Source: an uncultured Clostridia bacterium
GTDB taxonomy: Bacteria; Bacillota; Clostridia; Oscillospirales; Acutalibacteraceae
DNA: 42,896 bases
NCBI GenBank assembly: GCA_947627345.1
Contig: CANQVS010000019.1
Coordinates: 1-42,896, forward strand
Reading direction: 5' to 3'
Shown: positions 25,140 to 32,914 of the stretch, in pieces
Position numbering within the stretch: the first letter of the stretch is position 1
How the letters are laid out: each line of letters opens with the position of its first letter
Translations under genes and position numbers: made by a program
Notes under the pieces: generated by a model
The model's input: only the letters and a program-made list of their open reading frames with translations
What the model was told of the DNA's origin: nothing
The model's database searches: none

Positions 25140-25774
25140 CCGCCTTTCAAGTCCGCTCACAACTTTTGTCAAAAAGACAGCCGTCTTGAATTTACAGCGA
25201 TTTATGTATAGGCAGGGGGGTGACCTGCGTTCATAATTTAGGAAGTAAAAAATATCGCATATAAAATCGGATTACGGGAGAAAACGGACTAAAACCAACG
25301 GCGGGAAAATGCTCCGCAGGAGCATTTTCTATTTCCGCCTTTCAAGTCCGCTCACAACTTTTGTCAAAAAGACAGCCGTCTTGAATTTACAGCGATTTAT
25401 GTATAGGCAGGGGGTGACCTGCGTTCATAATTTAGGAAGTAAAAAATATCGCATATAAAATCGGATTACGGGAAAAAGCGGACTAAACCCAACGGCGGGA
25501 AAATGCTCCGCAGGAGCATTTTCTATTTCCGCCTTTCAAGTCCGCTCAGGGCTTTTTATCAAAAAGACAGCCGTCTTGAATTTACAGCGATTTATGTATA
25601 GGCAGGGGATGACCTGCGTTCATAATTTAGGGAGTAAAAAATATCGCATATAAAATCGGATTACGGGAGAAAACGGACTAAACCCAACGGCGGGAAAATG
25701 CTCCGCAGGAGCATTTTCTATTTCCGCCTTTCAAGTCCGCTCACAACTTTTGTCAAAAAGACAGCCGTCCTGAA
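25140..25774. repeat. 195-bp tandem repeat array: three full units plus a partial fourth
   Basis: Units start with CCGCCTTTCAAGTCCGCTCA at 25140, 25335, 25529 and 25724, giving periods of 195, 194 and 195 bp. Copies differ by a few bases and by the length of one G-run (gggggg / ggggg / gggga). Each full unit contains GTCAAAAAGACAGCCGTC, the motif GGCAGGGGGTGACCTGC, and near its end a perfect hairpin GAAAATGCTCC-GCA-GGAGCATTTTC (first at 25305-25329). The fourth copy runs only to GACAGCCGTCC-TGAAT and there becomes the left arm of the tRNA operon terminator. No coding frame spans the units and none is found inside. Confidence 0.92.
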
Positions 25775-25791
25775 TGGACGGCTGTCTTTTT
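25755..25791 (-). terminator. Rho-independent terminator of the tRNA operon
   Basis: The 16-bp stem AAAAAGACAGCCGTCC / GGACGGCTGTCTTTTT (25755-25770 / 25776-25791) has loop TGAAT, 4 nt beyond the tRNA-Leu CCA end. Its left arm and loop are the last part of the tandem repeat. Confidence 0.92.
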
Positions 25792-25795
25792 GGTA

Positions 25796-25883
25796 TGGTG
25801 CTGGTGACCGGACTTGAACCGGTACGGATTATTAGTCCGAGGGATTTTAAGTCCCTTGTGTCTGCCTATTCCACCACACCAGC
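25796..25883 (-). tRNA. tRNA-Leu (anticodon TAA)
   Basis: 88 nt with encoded CCA. Acceptor stem GCTGGTG / CACCAGC, long variable arm (CTCGGACTAATAATCCG region), T loop GGTTCAAGTCC, anticodon loop CTTAAAA with TAA. The long variable arm marks it as class II. Confidence 0.96.
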
Positions 25884-25889
25884 AGTTTA

Positions 25890-25964
25890 TGGTGACCCGG
25901 ACGGGATTTGAACCCGTGTTACCGCCGTGAAAGGGCGGTGTCTTGACCACTTGACCACCGGGCC
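25890..25964 (-). tRNA. tRNA-Glu (anticodon TTC)
   Basis: 75 nt with encoded CCA. Acceptor GGCCCGG / CCGGGTC (one G-U), D arm GTGGTCAAGTGGTCAAGAC, anticodon stem-loop CCGCCCTTTCACGGCGG, T loop GGGTTCAAATCCC. It is 6 nt from tRNA-Leu in the same transcript. Confidence 0.97.
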
Positions 25965-25967
25965 GTA

Positions 25968-26044
25968 TGGTAGCGGAAATAGGACTTGAACCTACGACAC
26001 TTCGGGTATGAACCGAATGCTCTAGCCAGCTGAGCTATTCCGCC
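25968..26044 (-). tRNA. tRNA-Met (anticodon CAT), elongator type
   Basis: 77 nt with encoded CCA. GGCGGAATAGCTCAGCTGG opening, anticodon stem-loop TTCGGTTCATACCCGAA, T loop AGGTTCAAGTCCT. The paired first position and the lack of three consecutive G-C pairs in the anticodon stem argue against the initiator. A CAT-anticodon tRNA-Ile modified to lysidine is less likely on overall sequence. Confidence 0.9.
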
Positions 26045-26076
26045 GTATATACCGACATAAAAAGTCAGCGACAATT

Positions 26077-26105
26077 ATTTTATAATAAAACCCTTTATTT
26101 GTCAA
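26077..26105 (-). promoter_or_regulatory. Sigma-A promoter of the tRNA Met-Glu-Leu operon
   Basis: On the minus strand TTGACA (26100-26105), a 17-bp spacer and TAAAAT (26077-26082). It is 32 nt upstream of the mature tRNA-Met. Confidence 0.85.
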
Positions 26106-26308
26106 TACCTTTTCAAAAATTTGTAGGACAAGACTTTTATAATTTAAATATAAAAATCCTTTTATTTTAAATGTGTTAAAAGTTTAGTGTTAAATAAAGG
26201 ATAGTTAAGGAGAAGTTTTATTTTATAAAAACTTCCCCCTAATTATACATATTATTTATCCGTAAAAATTTTTTATACATTCAGGTATGCGTGTGCTATG
26301 AAAATTAA

Positions 26309-27277
26309 TTACAGACACGCAGCCCCTATTATGCCCGCGTCATTACCGAGAGTGGCGGTGCATATTACCGTCTGCTTATCGTTATGCTTAGTAATTCTCT
26401 CCTGCTCTACGATAGCTCTTACGGGAGCGAGAAGATTTTCTCCCTGTTTACTGACTCCTCCGCCGATACAAAGCACATCGGGCTGGAAAATATTAATAAC
26501 ATTTACAATTCCCGTCGCAAGATAGCTTATGTAGTTGTTGATTACTTCCTTGCCTGTAAAGTCGCCCGCAAGCATAGCGTCCCACGCAGTTTTTCCCGTT
26601 ACGTTATTCAAATCACCGTCAACCGCGTCAAGCATAAACGAAAATTCCGCTTTTTCGTTTACGATAGCGTCCTTAGTCATATTTATAAGCGCTGTTGCAG
26701 AAGCATATGCCTCCCAACATCCTCTGCGTCCGCAACCGCATTTTTTGCCGTCCTTTACGATTACCATATGACCAAGCTCCGCTCCAGCATAATTTGAACC
26801 GCTGTAAATCTTACCGTCAATTATGATACCTCCGCCCACGCCTGTTCCAAGCGTAACTGCAACGGCATTCCTGCAGTCTTTAGCGGAGCCTGCCAGAAAC
26901 TCGCCGAGAGCCGCGGCATTGGCGTCATTCTCAATTTTAACGTATTTATTAAGGCGCTCCTCCATCATTTTGCTTATTTCCCAGTTTTTAAAGAAAAGGT
27001 TAGGTGAGGTTTCGACGATTCTTGTTTCGGGGTTGACCGCTCCCGGAACTCCGATACCGACATATGCTATATCATCCATAGTCAACTTTGCTTTTCTGAC
27101 TGCCTTTTTTACAACATCTGCCATAGAATCACACACGTCAGCCTCGGGACGGGGAATAGCCGTTTTACATTCCGCCTTTGCTATTATTTCATATTCATGT
27201 TTTTTAGAGTCGTGACGAACAACTCCCGCAACAATATTTGTACCGCCTAAATCTATTCCGACTCTGTATTCAACCAT
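26309..27277 (-). CDS. ROK-family glucokinase
   Basis: 322 aa. N-terminal ATP motif GIDLGGTNIVAG (7-18), IENDANAAALGEF with catalytic D118, LGTGVGGGIIIDG, and the ROK zinc site GAELGH (H170) with CGCGRRGCWEA (C180, C182, C187). The family members with this sequence phosphorylate glucose with ATP; allose or N-acetylmannosamine kinases are alternatives. The likely role is to feed glucose from starch or maltose breakdown into glycolysis. AAAGGAGG precedes the ATG at 27277. It is a single gene with its own promoter. No convincing terminator is seen downstream, only a weak GAAGTTTT / AAAACTTC stem near 26213-26240. Confidence 0.92.
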   Translation of the reverse strand: MVEYRVGIDLGGTNIVAGVVRHDSKKHEYEIIAKAECKTAIPRPEADVCDSMADVVKKAVRKAKLTMDDIAYVGIGVPGAVNPETRIVETSPNLFFKNWEISKMMEERLNKYVKIENDANAAALGEFLAGSAKDCRNAVAVTLGTGVGGGIIIDGKIYSGSNYAGAELGHMVIVKDGKKCGCGRRGCWEAYASATALINMTKDAIVNEKAEFSFMLDAVDGDLNNVTGKTAWDAMLAGDFTGKEVINNYISYLATGIVNVINIFQPDVLCIGGGVSKQGENLLAPVRAIVEQERITKHNDKQTVICTATLGNDAGIIGAACL

Positions 27278-27316
27278 TTGAAAGAGCCTCCTTTACTTTA
27301 TTTATTAATTGTCTTA

Positions 27317-27345
27317 ATTATATCAGCGTACAGAGAAAAAGTCCA
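27317..27345 (-). promoter_or_regulatory. Sigma-A promoter for the glucokinase gene
   Basis: On the minus strand TGGACT (27340-27345), a 17-bp spacer and TATAAT (27317-27322). Confidence 0.6.
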
Positions 27346-27469
27346 GCTGTAAAGTGTATTTAATAAACAAAAAAACAAAATTTGCGAAAGAGAAAAACAG
27401 AGTAAAACAGAGAAAACAAGCAATTTTAGGAGATTGAGTTTTGTAAATTAAAAAAATTCAAAAAAAGTA

Positions 27470-27498
27470 TTGACATTAAGCTTTTTGGTTGTTATAAT
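27470..27498 (+). promoter_or_regulatory. Strong sigma-A promoter of rplM-rpsI
   Basis: Perfect consensus: TTGACA (27470-27475), 17 bp, TATAAT (27493-27498). The predicted leader is only about 36 nt. Confidence 0.92.
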
Positions 27499-27540
27499 AA
27501 TCAAGCGTTAAAAAATGAAAGAAGATTAGGAGGATACGCT

Positions 27541-27969
27541 ATGTCAACTTATATGGCAAAGAAAGGCGAAATCGACCGCAAGTGGTATGTAATTGACGCG
27601 TCAGGCAAGCCCTTAGGACGTGTTGCTGCTGAGGCGGCTGTACTTCTCAGAGGTAAGCATAAGCCCATTTTTACTCCCCACGTTGACTGCGGAGATCATG
27701 TTATTATTATTAATTGTAAGGACGCCGTTTTAACAGGTAACAAGCTGACTCAGAAGAAGTGGCAGCGCCACACAGGTTATATCGGTCATCTTAAAGAAAC
27801 ACGTTACGATACACTTATGGCAACTCGTCCGACAAAGGCAATGGAGCTTGCTGTAAAGGGTATGCTTCCGTCAAATACAATCGGCAGAAACGCTCTTTTA
27901 AGACTTCGTCTGTTTGAGGGCGCAGAACACAACCATCAGGCACAGAAGCCTGAGGCTGTAGAAGCTTAA
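27541..27969 (+). CDS. rplM: 50S ribosomal protein L13
   Basis: 142 aa, full length. N-terminal [36 protein letters not shown] and C-terminal [32 protein letters not shown] are characteristic. It is an early-assembly protein of the large subunit. AGGAGG lies 8 nt before the ATG. It is first in the conserved L13-S9 operon. Confidence 0.98.
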   Translation: MSTYMAKKGEIDRKWYVIDASGKPLGRVAAEAAVLLRGKHKPIFTPHVDCGDHVIIINCKDAVLTGNKLTQKKWQRHTGYIGHLKETRYDTLMATRPTKAMELAVKGMLPSNTIGRNALLRLRLFEGAEHNHQAQKPEAVEA

Positions 27970-27986
27970 AAAGGAGGCAAAGAATT

Positions 27987-28388
27987 ATGTACGATAAGAC
28001 ACCTTATTTTTACGGTACGGGAAGAAGAAAATCTTCCGTAGCCCGCGTAAGACTTTATCAGGGCACAGGCAAGGTTACAATTAACGACAGAGATATTGAC
28101 GATTATTTCGGCCTTGAAACCTTAAAACTCATTGTTCGCCAGCCTCTTAATTTAACGGAAACTGCTGAAAAATTTGACGTAGTTTGCCGTGTAAGCGGCG
28201 GCGGAGTTACAGGTCAGGCAGGAGCAATCCGCCACGGTATTTCCCGTGCGCTTCTCCAGTATGACAGCGAGGCTCTCCGTCCTGCGCTCAAGAAGGCAGG
28301 CTTCCTCACTCGTGACCCGAGAATGAAGGAAAGAAAGAAATACGGTCTCAAAAGCGCTCGCCGCGCACCGCAGTTCTCAAAGAGATAA
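27987..28388 (+). CDS. rpsI: 30S ribosomal protein S9
   Basis: 133 aa, full length. Begins [27 protein letters not shown], central [20 protein letters not shown], and ends [17 protein letters not shown], the basic C-terminal tail that reaches the P-site tRNA. It follows rplM after 17 nt, with AAGGAGG in the gap. Confidence 0.98.
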   Translation: MYDKTPYFYGTGRRKSSVARVRLYQGTGKVTINDRDIDDYFGLETLKLIVRQPLNLTETAEKFDVVCRVSGGGVTGQAGAIRHGISRALLQYDSEALRPALKKAGFLTRDPRMKERKKYGLKSARRAPQFSKR

Positions 28389-28407
28389 CAATTTCATTTG
28401 TTTATTT

Positions 28408-28443
28408 AACAAGGCTTTCCGTACAGAGAGCCTTGTTTTTTTG
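28408..28443 (+). terminator. Rho-independent terminator of rplM-rpsI
   Basis: The stem AACAAGGCT / AGCCTTGTT (28408-28416 / 28429-28437) is followed by a T-tract. Confidence 0.9.
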
Positions 28444-28490
28444 TAAAATTTCAGTTTGACTTTGTATTTTAGCTTTTATTTTTTATAGGT

Positions 28491-28533
28491 AAAGAAAATT
28501 GAGGAGCTTAACATTAACCGCTAAGCTCCTCAA
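28491..28533 (-). terminator. Terminator overlapping the end of the Nif11-like gene
   Basis: A perfect 12-bp inverted repeat TTGAGGAGCTTA / TAAGCTCCTCAA (28499-28510 / 28522-28533). On the minus strand the upstream arm is made from the last codons (EEL) of the gene, the stop falls in the loop, and AATTTTCTTT follows. Confidence 0.8.
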
Positions 28534-28789
28534 AAATATTTTCAAACGCATCATCCCAGCCGTCTATTGCAAAGCTTCCTCCTCCGTTTGTTGAGCGGAG
28601 TTTTGAGTCGTTCATATCCATTCCGTAGGAGAAAAGTTCTCCTAAGTAAATCTCGTAGCCGTGCTTTTGGCAAACATCGCAAAAATTTTTCATAGGGTCG
28701 GGACTTTTTCTTGTCTTTAAAAGTTCGGCTTTTAGGTTTTCGTTTTCTTTTGCGTCTTTTAAAAGCCGTCTTATTTCATATTCAATCAT
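28514..28789 (-). CDS. Nif11-like leader domain small protein (possible RiPP precursor-like)
   Basis: 91 aa. The helical N-terminal half (IEYEIRRLLKDAKENENLKAELLKTRK) followed by FCDVCQKHGYEIYLGELFSYGMDM resembles the Nif11-like leader fold, with its conserved Gly-Tyr and E-L positions. The tail has a Gly-Gly-Gly run (69-71), then SFAIDGWDDAFENIFEELSG, rich in Asp, Glu and aromatics. In known Nif11 systems a Gly-Gly site separates leader and core peptide. No lanthipeptide, cyclodehydratase, radical SAM or export gene lies within the window, so a precursor role is only a possibility. A single gene with weak GTGG-type ribosome binding site and its own terminator. Confidence 0.6.
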   Translation of the reverse strand: MIEYEIRRLLKDAKENENLKAELLKTRKSPDPMKNFCDVCQKHGYEIYLGELFSYGMDMNDSKLRSTNGGGSFAIDGWDDAFENIFEELSG

Positions 28790-28869
28790 AGTATCACCAC
28801 TTAAAATTTTATCATAAAAGTTTAAAACCGTAAAGATGTAAGTTTATTTCCGTAATTTAGCAATTTTTC

Positions 28870-28898
28870 TTGCTTTTACAGCCAAAAAATAGTATAAT
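28870..28898 (+). promoter_or_regulatory. Sigma-A promoter of the pyrC-pyrF operon
   Basis: TTGCTT (28870-28875), a 17-bp spacer and TATAAT (28893-28898). The leader to the ATG at 28938 is about 33 nt. Confidence 0.7.
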
Positions 28899-28937
28899 AA
28901 ACGGTATATAAGTAGTTTTTTGCGGAGGTAGATAACT

Positions 28938-30632
28938 ATGAAAAAATTTGCCCGAATTTTTTCTGTTTTTGTTACCCTTGTAATCGCTTTCGGAAGTGTA
29001 TGTCTGACTGCGTTTGCAGAGAACACATCTTACGAGATTGACGAGCTTAATATGAGCATACCTATTCCAAACGATATGCTTGCGTTTACGCGCAACAGCG
29101 AAAAGACCGACCCGTTTTTATCAAAATTCGGTCTTAAATATAAAGAAACGATTGAGAATTTTGAAGACGGCAACATCTATCTTCAGGCAATGAAAGAGGA
29201 CGGCTCGCTTACATTAACCGTTACTATGACGCAGGATAAAAACAGCGAACAAATCAATAACTACGAAAGCCTTTCCGATGATGAACTTATGGGAGTTATG
29301 AATAAATATCTTAACGACAACGCGTATAAATCGGGTTCGGTAGTTGAGTTTAATAACATAAAGTATATTTACCTTACAATGAGCACAAAATCGGGCAAAA
29401 AAATTATTCAGGCTCAACAGTACTCCACCGTTATTAACGGTATGAATATAATAATTACACTTGACGCTCCCGCAGGAGAGAAGATAAGTACCGATGATGA
29501 AGAAATATTTACATCTATAATTAAAAAGACTAAAATTTTGGAGGAAAACTTTTTTGCTCAGCATCAGGAGTACATTATATACGGAGTCGCTACTCTTATC
29601 GGGCTTATAATTGTTGCCGTAGTCTTTGTGATACTTATAAGGCATTTTAAAAATCCCGACCGAAAGCACAAAAATATTGTTCACGAGCTTGCGCACAAGC
29701 ATAGAATTTCCGAAACAACAAAAATCCCGCGTAAAGGCATTTTTAATATAACAAAGCCAACTATGAGCTTTATGAAAAATTATGAGCCGATTGAGGAAAT
29801 CGGGGAGGAGAATAAAAAGGATAAAAAACGCACCGAAAACAGAGATTATGAACCGCAGGGGAAGAATACTCAAGCCGAGGAACTTTTGAGCGAAAAGGCA
29901 AAGAAAACTAAAAAAGAAGTTCCGATTGAACAGAAAATTGTCGCAAACAACGCCCGCAGAGTAAGCGGGCAGGAGGAAGAAATTCCGATTGCAAAGCCTA
30001 TGGAATTTAAGGAAGAAGAACCTGAAAAAAATCCTGTATATGAAGAAAAGAACAATGAAGACGGGTTTGTTCAAAATTCGGCGGGTGAAAGCTTTGACCG
30101 GGCGGACGATTATTTTGACGAGGTACCCGAAGAAGAAGATATGTACTCTTACTCGGATGTTGAAACCGCGGTTGACGAGTACAGTTTGGCAAAAGAGGAG
30201 TCGCGCAGAATACGCGAGGAACGGCACGAATCCGCTGAAACCGCGAAGCGCGTTCTTATGACTATAGGCAGGGGGATTTTGTCAGTACTGCAGAGTATAT
30301 TTATGATAATTGTATATATCGTAATTCACTGCAAGTATTTCTGCATAAATCTTTACCGAATGATAAAGAAAAACCGCGTGCGGAAAAAGCGTATGAAAAT
30401 AGAGGAAAAACGCCGTAAGGAGGCGTCCGAACGCCGAAGGGCGCAGCGTGAGGCACAACGTGCGCGTCAGCGTGAGAATGCTAACCGAGGGGAAAACGAC
30501 CTCGTTAAGGTTCGTTCGTCTGAGGAGAGCAGACCTGTCCGCAGAACGGCTTATCCTCGCGGTTCACGTCCTCAGCAGAGAACGGTATATCCCTCAAACC
30601 GCAGACCCCAGCCGAAAGACAGAAGATATTAA
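28938..30632 (+). CDS. Exported/membrane protein of unknown function with long charged cytoplasmic region
   Basis: 564 aa, family not recognised. Signal peptide (1-27, MKKFARIFSVFVTLVIAFGSVCLTAFA). An exported domain follows (about 28-205) with SIPIPNDMLAFTRNSEKTDPFLSKFGL, a start often seen in small clostridial surface proteins. One membrane segment (about 213-235, YIIYGVATLIGLIIVAVVFVILI), then a charged Glu/Lys-rich region of about 200 aa, an acidic stretch (DDYFDEVPEEEDMYSYSD), a second hydrophobic segment (about 435-460), and an Arg-rich tail. Topology suggests an outside sensing or binding domain with an extended inside domain. GGAGGTAG precedes the ATG. The stop TAA is part of the pyrC ribosome binding site, so it is co-translated with pyrC, although no link to pyrimidines is visible. 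Confidence 0.8.
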   Translation: MKKFARIFSVFVTLVIAFGSVCLTAFAENTSYEIDELNMSIPIPNDMLAFTRNSEKTDPFLSKFGLKYKETIENFEDGNIYLQAMKEDGSLTLTVTMTQDKNSEQINNYESLSDDELMGVMNKYLNDNAYKSGSVVEFNNIKYIYLTMSTKSGKKIIQAQQYSTVINGMNIIITLDAPAGEKISTDDEEIFTSIIKKTKILEENFFAQHQEYIIYGVATLIGLIIVAVVFVILIRHFKNPDRKHKNIVHELAHKHRISETTKIPRKGIFNITKPTMSFMKNYEPIEEIGEENKKDKKRTENRDYEPQGKNTQAEELLSEKAKKTKKEVPIEQKIVANNARRVSGQEEEIPIAKPMEFKEEEPEKNPVYEEKNNEDGFVQNSAGESFDRADDYFDEVPEEEDMYSYSDVETAVDEYSLAKEESRRIREERHESAETAKRVLMTIGRGILSVLQSIFMIIVYIVIHCKYFCINLYRMIKKNRVRKKRMKIEEKRRKEASERRRAQREAQRARQRENANRGENDLVKVRSSEESRPVRRTAYPRGSRPQQRTVYPSNRRPQPKDRRY

Positions 30633-30641
30633 GGTGATTTT

Positions 30642-31904
30642 TTGAGTTTACTTATAAAAAATGCGAGGGTAATTGACCCTTCGCAGAATTTGGATAAAGT
30701 TTCCGACATATATATTGAGGACGGAAAAATTGCTGAAATCGGTACTTTTGATACGGCGGACGATGTGATTGACGCAAGCGGTCTTATCGTCGCTCCCGGA
30801 CTTGTCGATATGCACGTTCATCTTCGTGACCCCGGTCAGATTTACAAGGAGGATATTATTTCGGGCTGTAAAGCCGCCGCCGCGGGCGGAGTTACGAGTT
30901 TGCTTTGTATGCCTAATACGAATCCGACTGTAGATAACGCGGAAACGGTAAGATATATTCTCGATAAGGCTAAAAACGCTGACGCGAAGGTATATGTTGC
31001 TGCGAGCATTACAAAGGGTCTTATGAGTAAGGAGGCTACCGATTTAGAAGAAGTTAAAAATGCGGGAGCCGTTGCTCTTTCGGACGACGGAAGACCTGTT
31101 GAAAATACAAAAATGCTAATTAACGCTATGAAGAAAGCTCCAAGGCTCGGTATGAAAATTACCGCGCACTGCGAGAGCCTCCCGATAGCGGACGGCGGAA
31201 TAATTAACGAGGGAGAAGTTTCAAAAAAGCTTAATGTTAAAGGTATTCCCGCCTCTGCCGAGGATTGCGGAGCGCAGAGAGAAATTGCGTATGCCGATGC
31301 ATTTGAAGTACCTGTGCACATCTGCCACGTCAGTACAAAAAATTCCGTAGCTCTGATTCGCAACGCAAAATCGCGGGGCGTTTCAGTGACCTGCGAAACC
31401 GCTCCCCACTATTTTTCTTTTACAGAACAGGAACTTTTAAGCCGTGACGCTGATTTTAGAATGAATCCGCCCCTTAGGACGGAGCAGGATAGAAAAGCGA
31501 TTATCGAGGGACTTTCGGACGGCACGATTGACGCTATCGCGACAGACCACGCTCCGCATGCTGTGGAGGAAAAGGCTGATTTTGAAAAAGCGTTAAACGG
31601 CTCAATCGGAATGGAAACCTCGCTTTCCGCGGGCATTACAAATCTTGTGAAAACGGGATATTTGACCGTAAACGAGCTTATTAAAAAAATGAGTACCAAT
31701 CCGGCAAAAATTCTGAATATCCACGCAGGCACATTAAAGGTTGGCGCCGACGCGGATATTGTGATTTTTGATATAAATGAGAGCTATACAGCGGACGTTG
31801 AAAAGCTTCACGGAAAAAGCAAAAACTGTCCGTTTAAAAACAGGAAGCTTTTCGGAAAGGTTAAGTATACTTTGCTTAACGGAAAAATAGTCTATAAAGA
31901 CTGA
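30642..31904 (+). CDS. pyrC: Dihydroorotase
   Basis: 420 aa, class I amidohydrolase form. It interconverts carbamoyl aspartate and dihydroorotate in pyrimidine synthesis. Zinc motif DMHVHLRDPG (56-65, H58 and H60), DDGRPVENTKML, ITAHCESL, VHICHVSTKNSVALIRNAK and IATDHAPHAVEEK. The TTG start at 30642 is supported by AAGGTG five bases upstream, overlapping the stop of the preceding gene; there is no ATG near. It is second in an operon that ends with pyrF. Confidence 0.95.
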   Translation: MSLLIKNARVIDPSQNLDKVSDIYIEDGKIAEIGTFDTADDVIDASGLIVAPGLVDMHVHLRDPGQIYKEDIISGCKAAAAGGVTSLLCMPNTNPTVDNAETVRYILDKAKNADAKVYVAASITKGLMSKEATDLEEVKNAGAVALSDDGRPVENTKMLINAMKKAPRLGMKITAHCESLPIADGGIINEGEVSKKLNVKGIPASAEDCGAQREIAYADAFEVPVHICHVSTKNSVALIRNAKSRGVSVTCETAPHYFSFTEQELLSRDADFRMNPPLRTEQDRKAIIEGLSDGTIDAIATDHAPHAVEEKADFEKALNGSIGMETSLSAGITNLVKTGYLTVNELIKKMSTNPAKILNIHAGTLKVGADADIVIFDINESYTADVEKLHGKSKNCPFKNRKLFGKVKYTLLNGKIVYKD

Positions 31905-31931
31905 AAATTGGTAATTTAGGAGATAATCATT

Positions 31932-32903
31932 ATGTCAAAAGGTAATTTACTGTCCGTGCGGGGCGATGTACGCGTTGTTGACGCAACGTTGCGCGACGGA
32001 GGACTTTGTAACGACTTTTTCTTTACAGATGAATTTGTAAAGGACTTGTATCACGCCAACATTAAGGCGGGCGTCGACTATATGGAGTTTGGTTACAGAG
32101 CGTCAAAAGAAATGTTTGACCCCGAAAAATTCGGAAAATGGAAATTTTGCAACGACGAGGATATACGCGCGGTTGTGGGCGAAAACAATTCCCCGATGAA
32201 AATTTCAATTATGGCTGACGTAGGGCGATGCGACTACAAAAACGATATTCGTCCCAAAAACGAGAGCCCCGTTGATTTAATACGCGTCGCTACTTATGTA
32301 AATACGATTCCCGTTGCTTGCGATATGATTGAACAGTTCCACAAGCTCGGCTATGAAACATCAATCAACATTATGGCTATTTCAAAGGAAAAGACGGAGG
32401 ATATTCACGAGGCGCTTGAAATTTTCGGAAAAACTCCGGTCGATACATTTTACATCGTGGACAGCTACGGCGCTTATTATCCCGAGCAAATTCGCCGTAC
32501 ATCGCAGATGTACTTGGAATATGCCGATAAATACAACAAAAACGTGGGAATTCACGCCCACGATAATCAGAGCCTTGCGTTTGCGAATACGATTGACGCT
32601 TTGCAGGAGGGCGTAAGCTACCTTGATTCAACCGTTATGGGAATGGGCAGAGGCGCGGGAAACTGCCGAAGCGAGCTTCTAATCGGATTCCTTAAAAACC
32701 CGAAATACAGAACCGAGCCGATACTCGACCATATTGAAAAGCATATGATAGCTTTAAAGGAGCAGGGTGTTCAGTGGGGATTTGATATTCCCTATATTAT
32801 TACAGGTCAGAGAAACAGCCACCCTCGTACGGCTATCGCGTTCCAGAAGGCGCACCGCAAGGATTATAAAAACTTCAGACTTGAGCTTCTTGATTTAGAC
32901 TAA
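31932..32903 (+). CDS. DRE-TIM metallolyase (4-hydroxy-2-oxovalerate aldolase / HMG-CoA lyase-like)
   Basis: 323 aa. The signature VVDATLRDGGLCNDFFF (R21, D22, with D17) and the metal-binding GIHAHDNQSLAFANTIDAL (near 206-224) place it in the DRE-TIM superfamily. MGMGRGAGNCRSELLIGFL is typical of the aldolase branch. Such enzymes cleave or condense alpha-keto acids. The partner acylating dehydrogenase of 4-hydroxy-2-oxovalerate aldolase is absent. It sits between pyrC and pyrF (27-nt and 11-nt gaps), which does not fit catechol meta-cleavage; the substrate is unknown. AGGAGA precedes the ATG. Confidence 0.82.
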   Translation: MSKGNLLSVRGDVRVVDATLRDGGLCNDFFFTDEFVKDLYHANIKAGVDYMEFGYRASKEMFDPEKFGKWKFCNDEDIRAVVGENNSPMKISIMADVGRCDYKNDIRPKNESPVDLIRVATYVNTIPVACDMIEQFHKLGYETSINIMAISKEKTEDIHEALEIFGKTPVDTFYIVDSYGAYYPEQIRRTSQMYLEYADKYNKNVGIHAHDNQSLAFANTIDALQEGVSYLDSTVMGMGRGAGNCRSELLIGFLKNPKYRTEPILDHIEKHMIALKEQGVQWGFDIPYIITGQRNSHPRTAIAFQKAHRKDYKNFRLELLDLD

Positions 32904-32914
32904 GGGAGGACAAT

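Noticed and set aside
25140..25774. CRISPR array
   Set aside because: The period is 195 bp and the units are almost wholly identical, with no short repeats separated by unique spacers; no cas genes are near.
25968..26044. tRNA-Ile with lysidine-modified CAT anticodon
   Set aside because: The D arm, anticodon stem and overall sequence match clostridial elongator tRNA-Met better.
27499..27540. L13 ribosomal leader autoregulatory structure
   Set aside because: The leader is only about 36 nt with no significant hairpin.
29214..30227. Long minus-strand open frame of 337 codons opposite the exported protein gene
   Set aside because: It is an antisense shadow of the plus-strand gene: no ribosome binding site, and low-complexity Phe-rich content due to opposite-strand codons.
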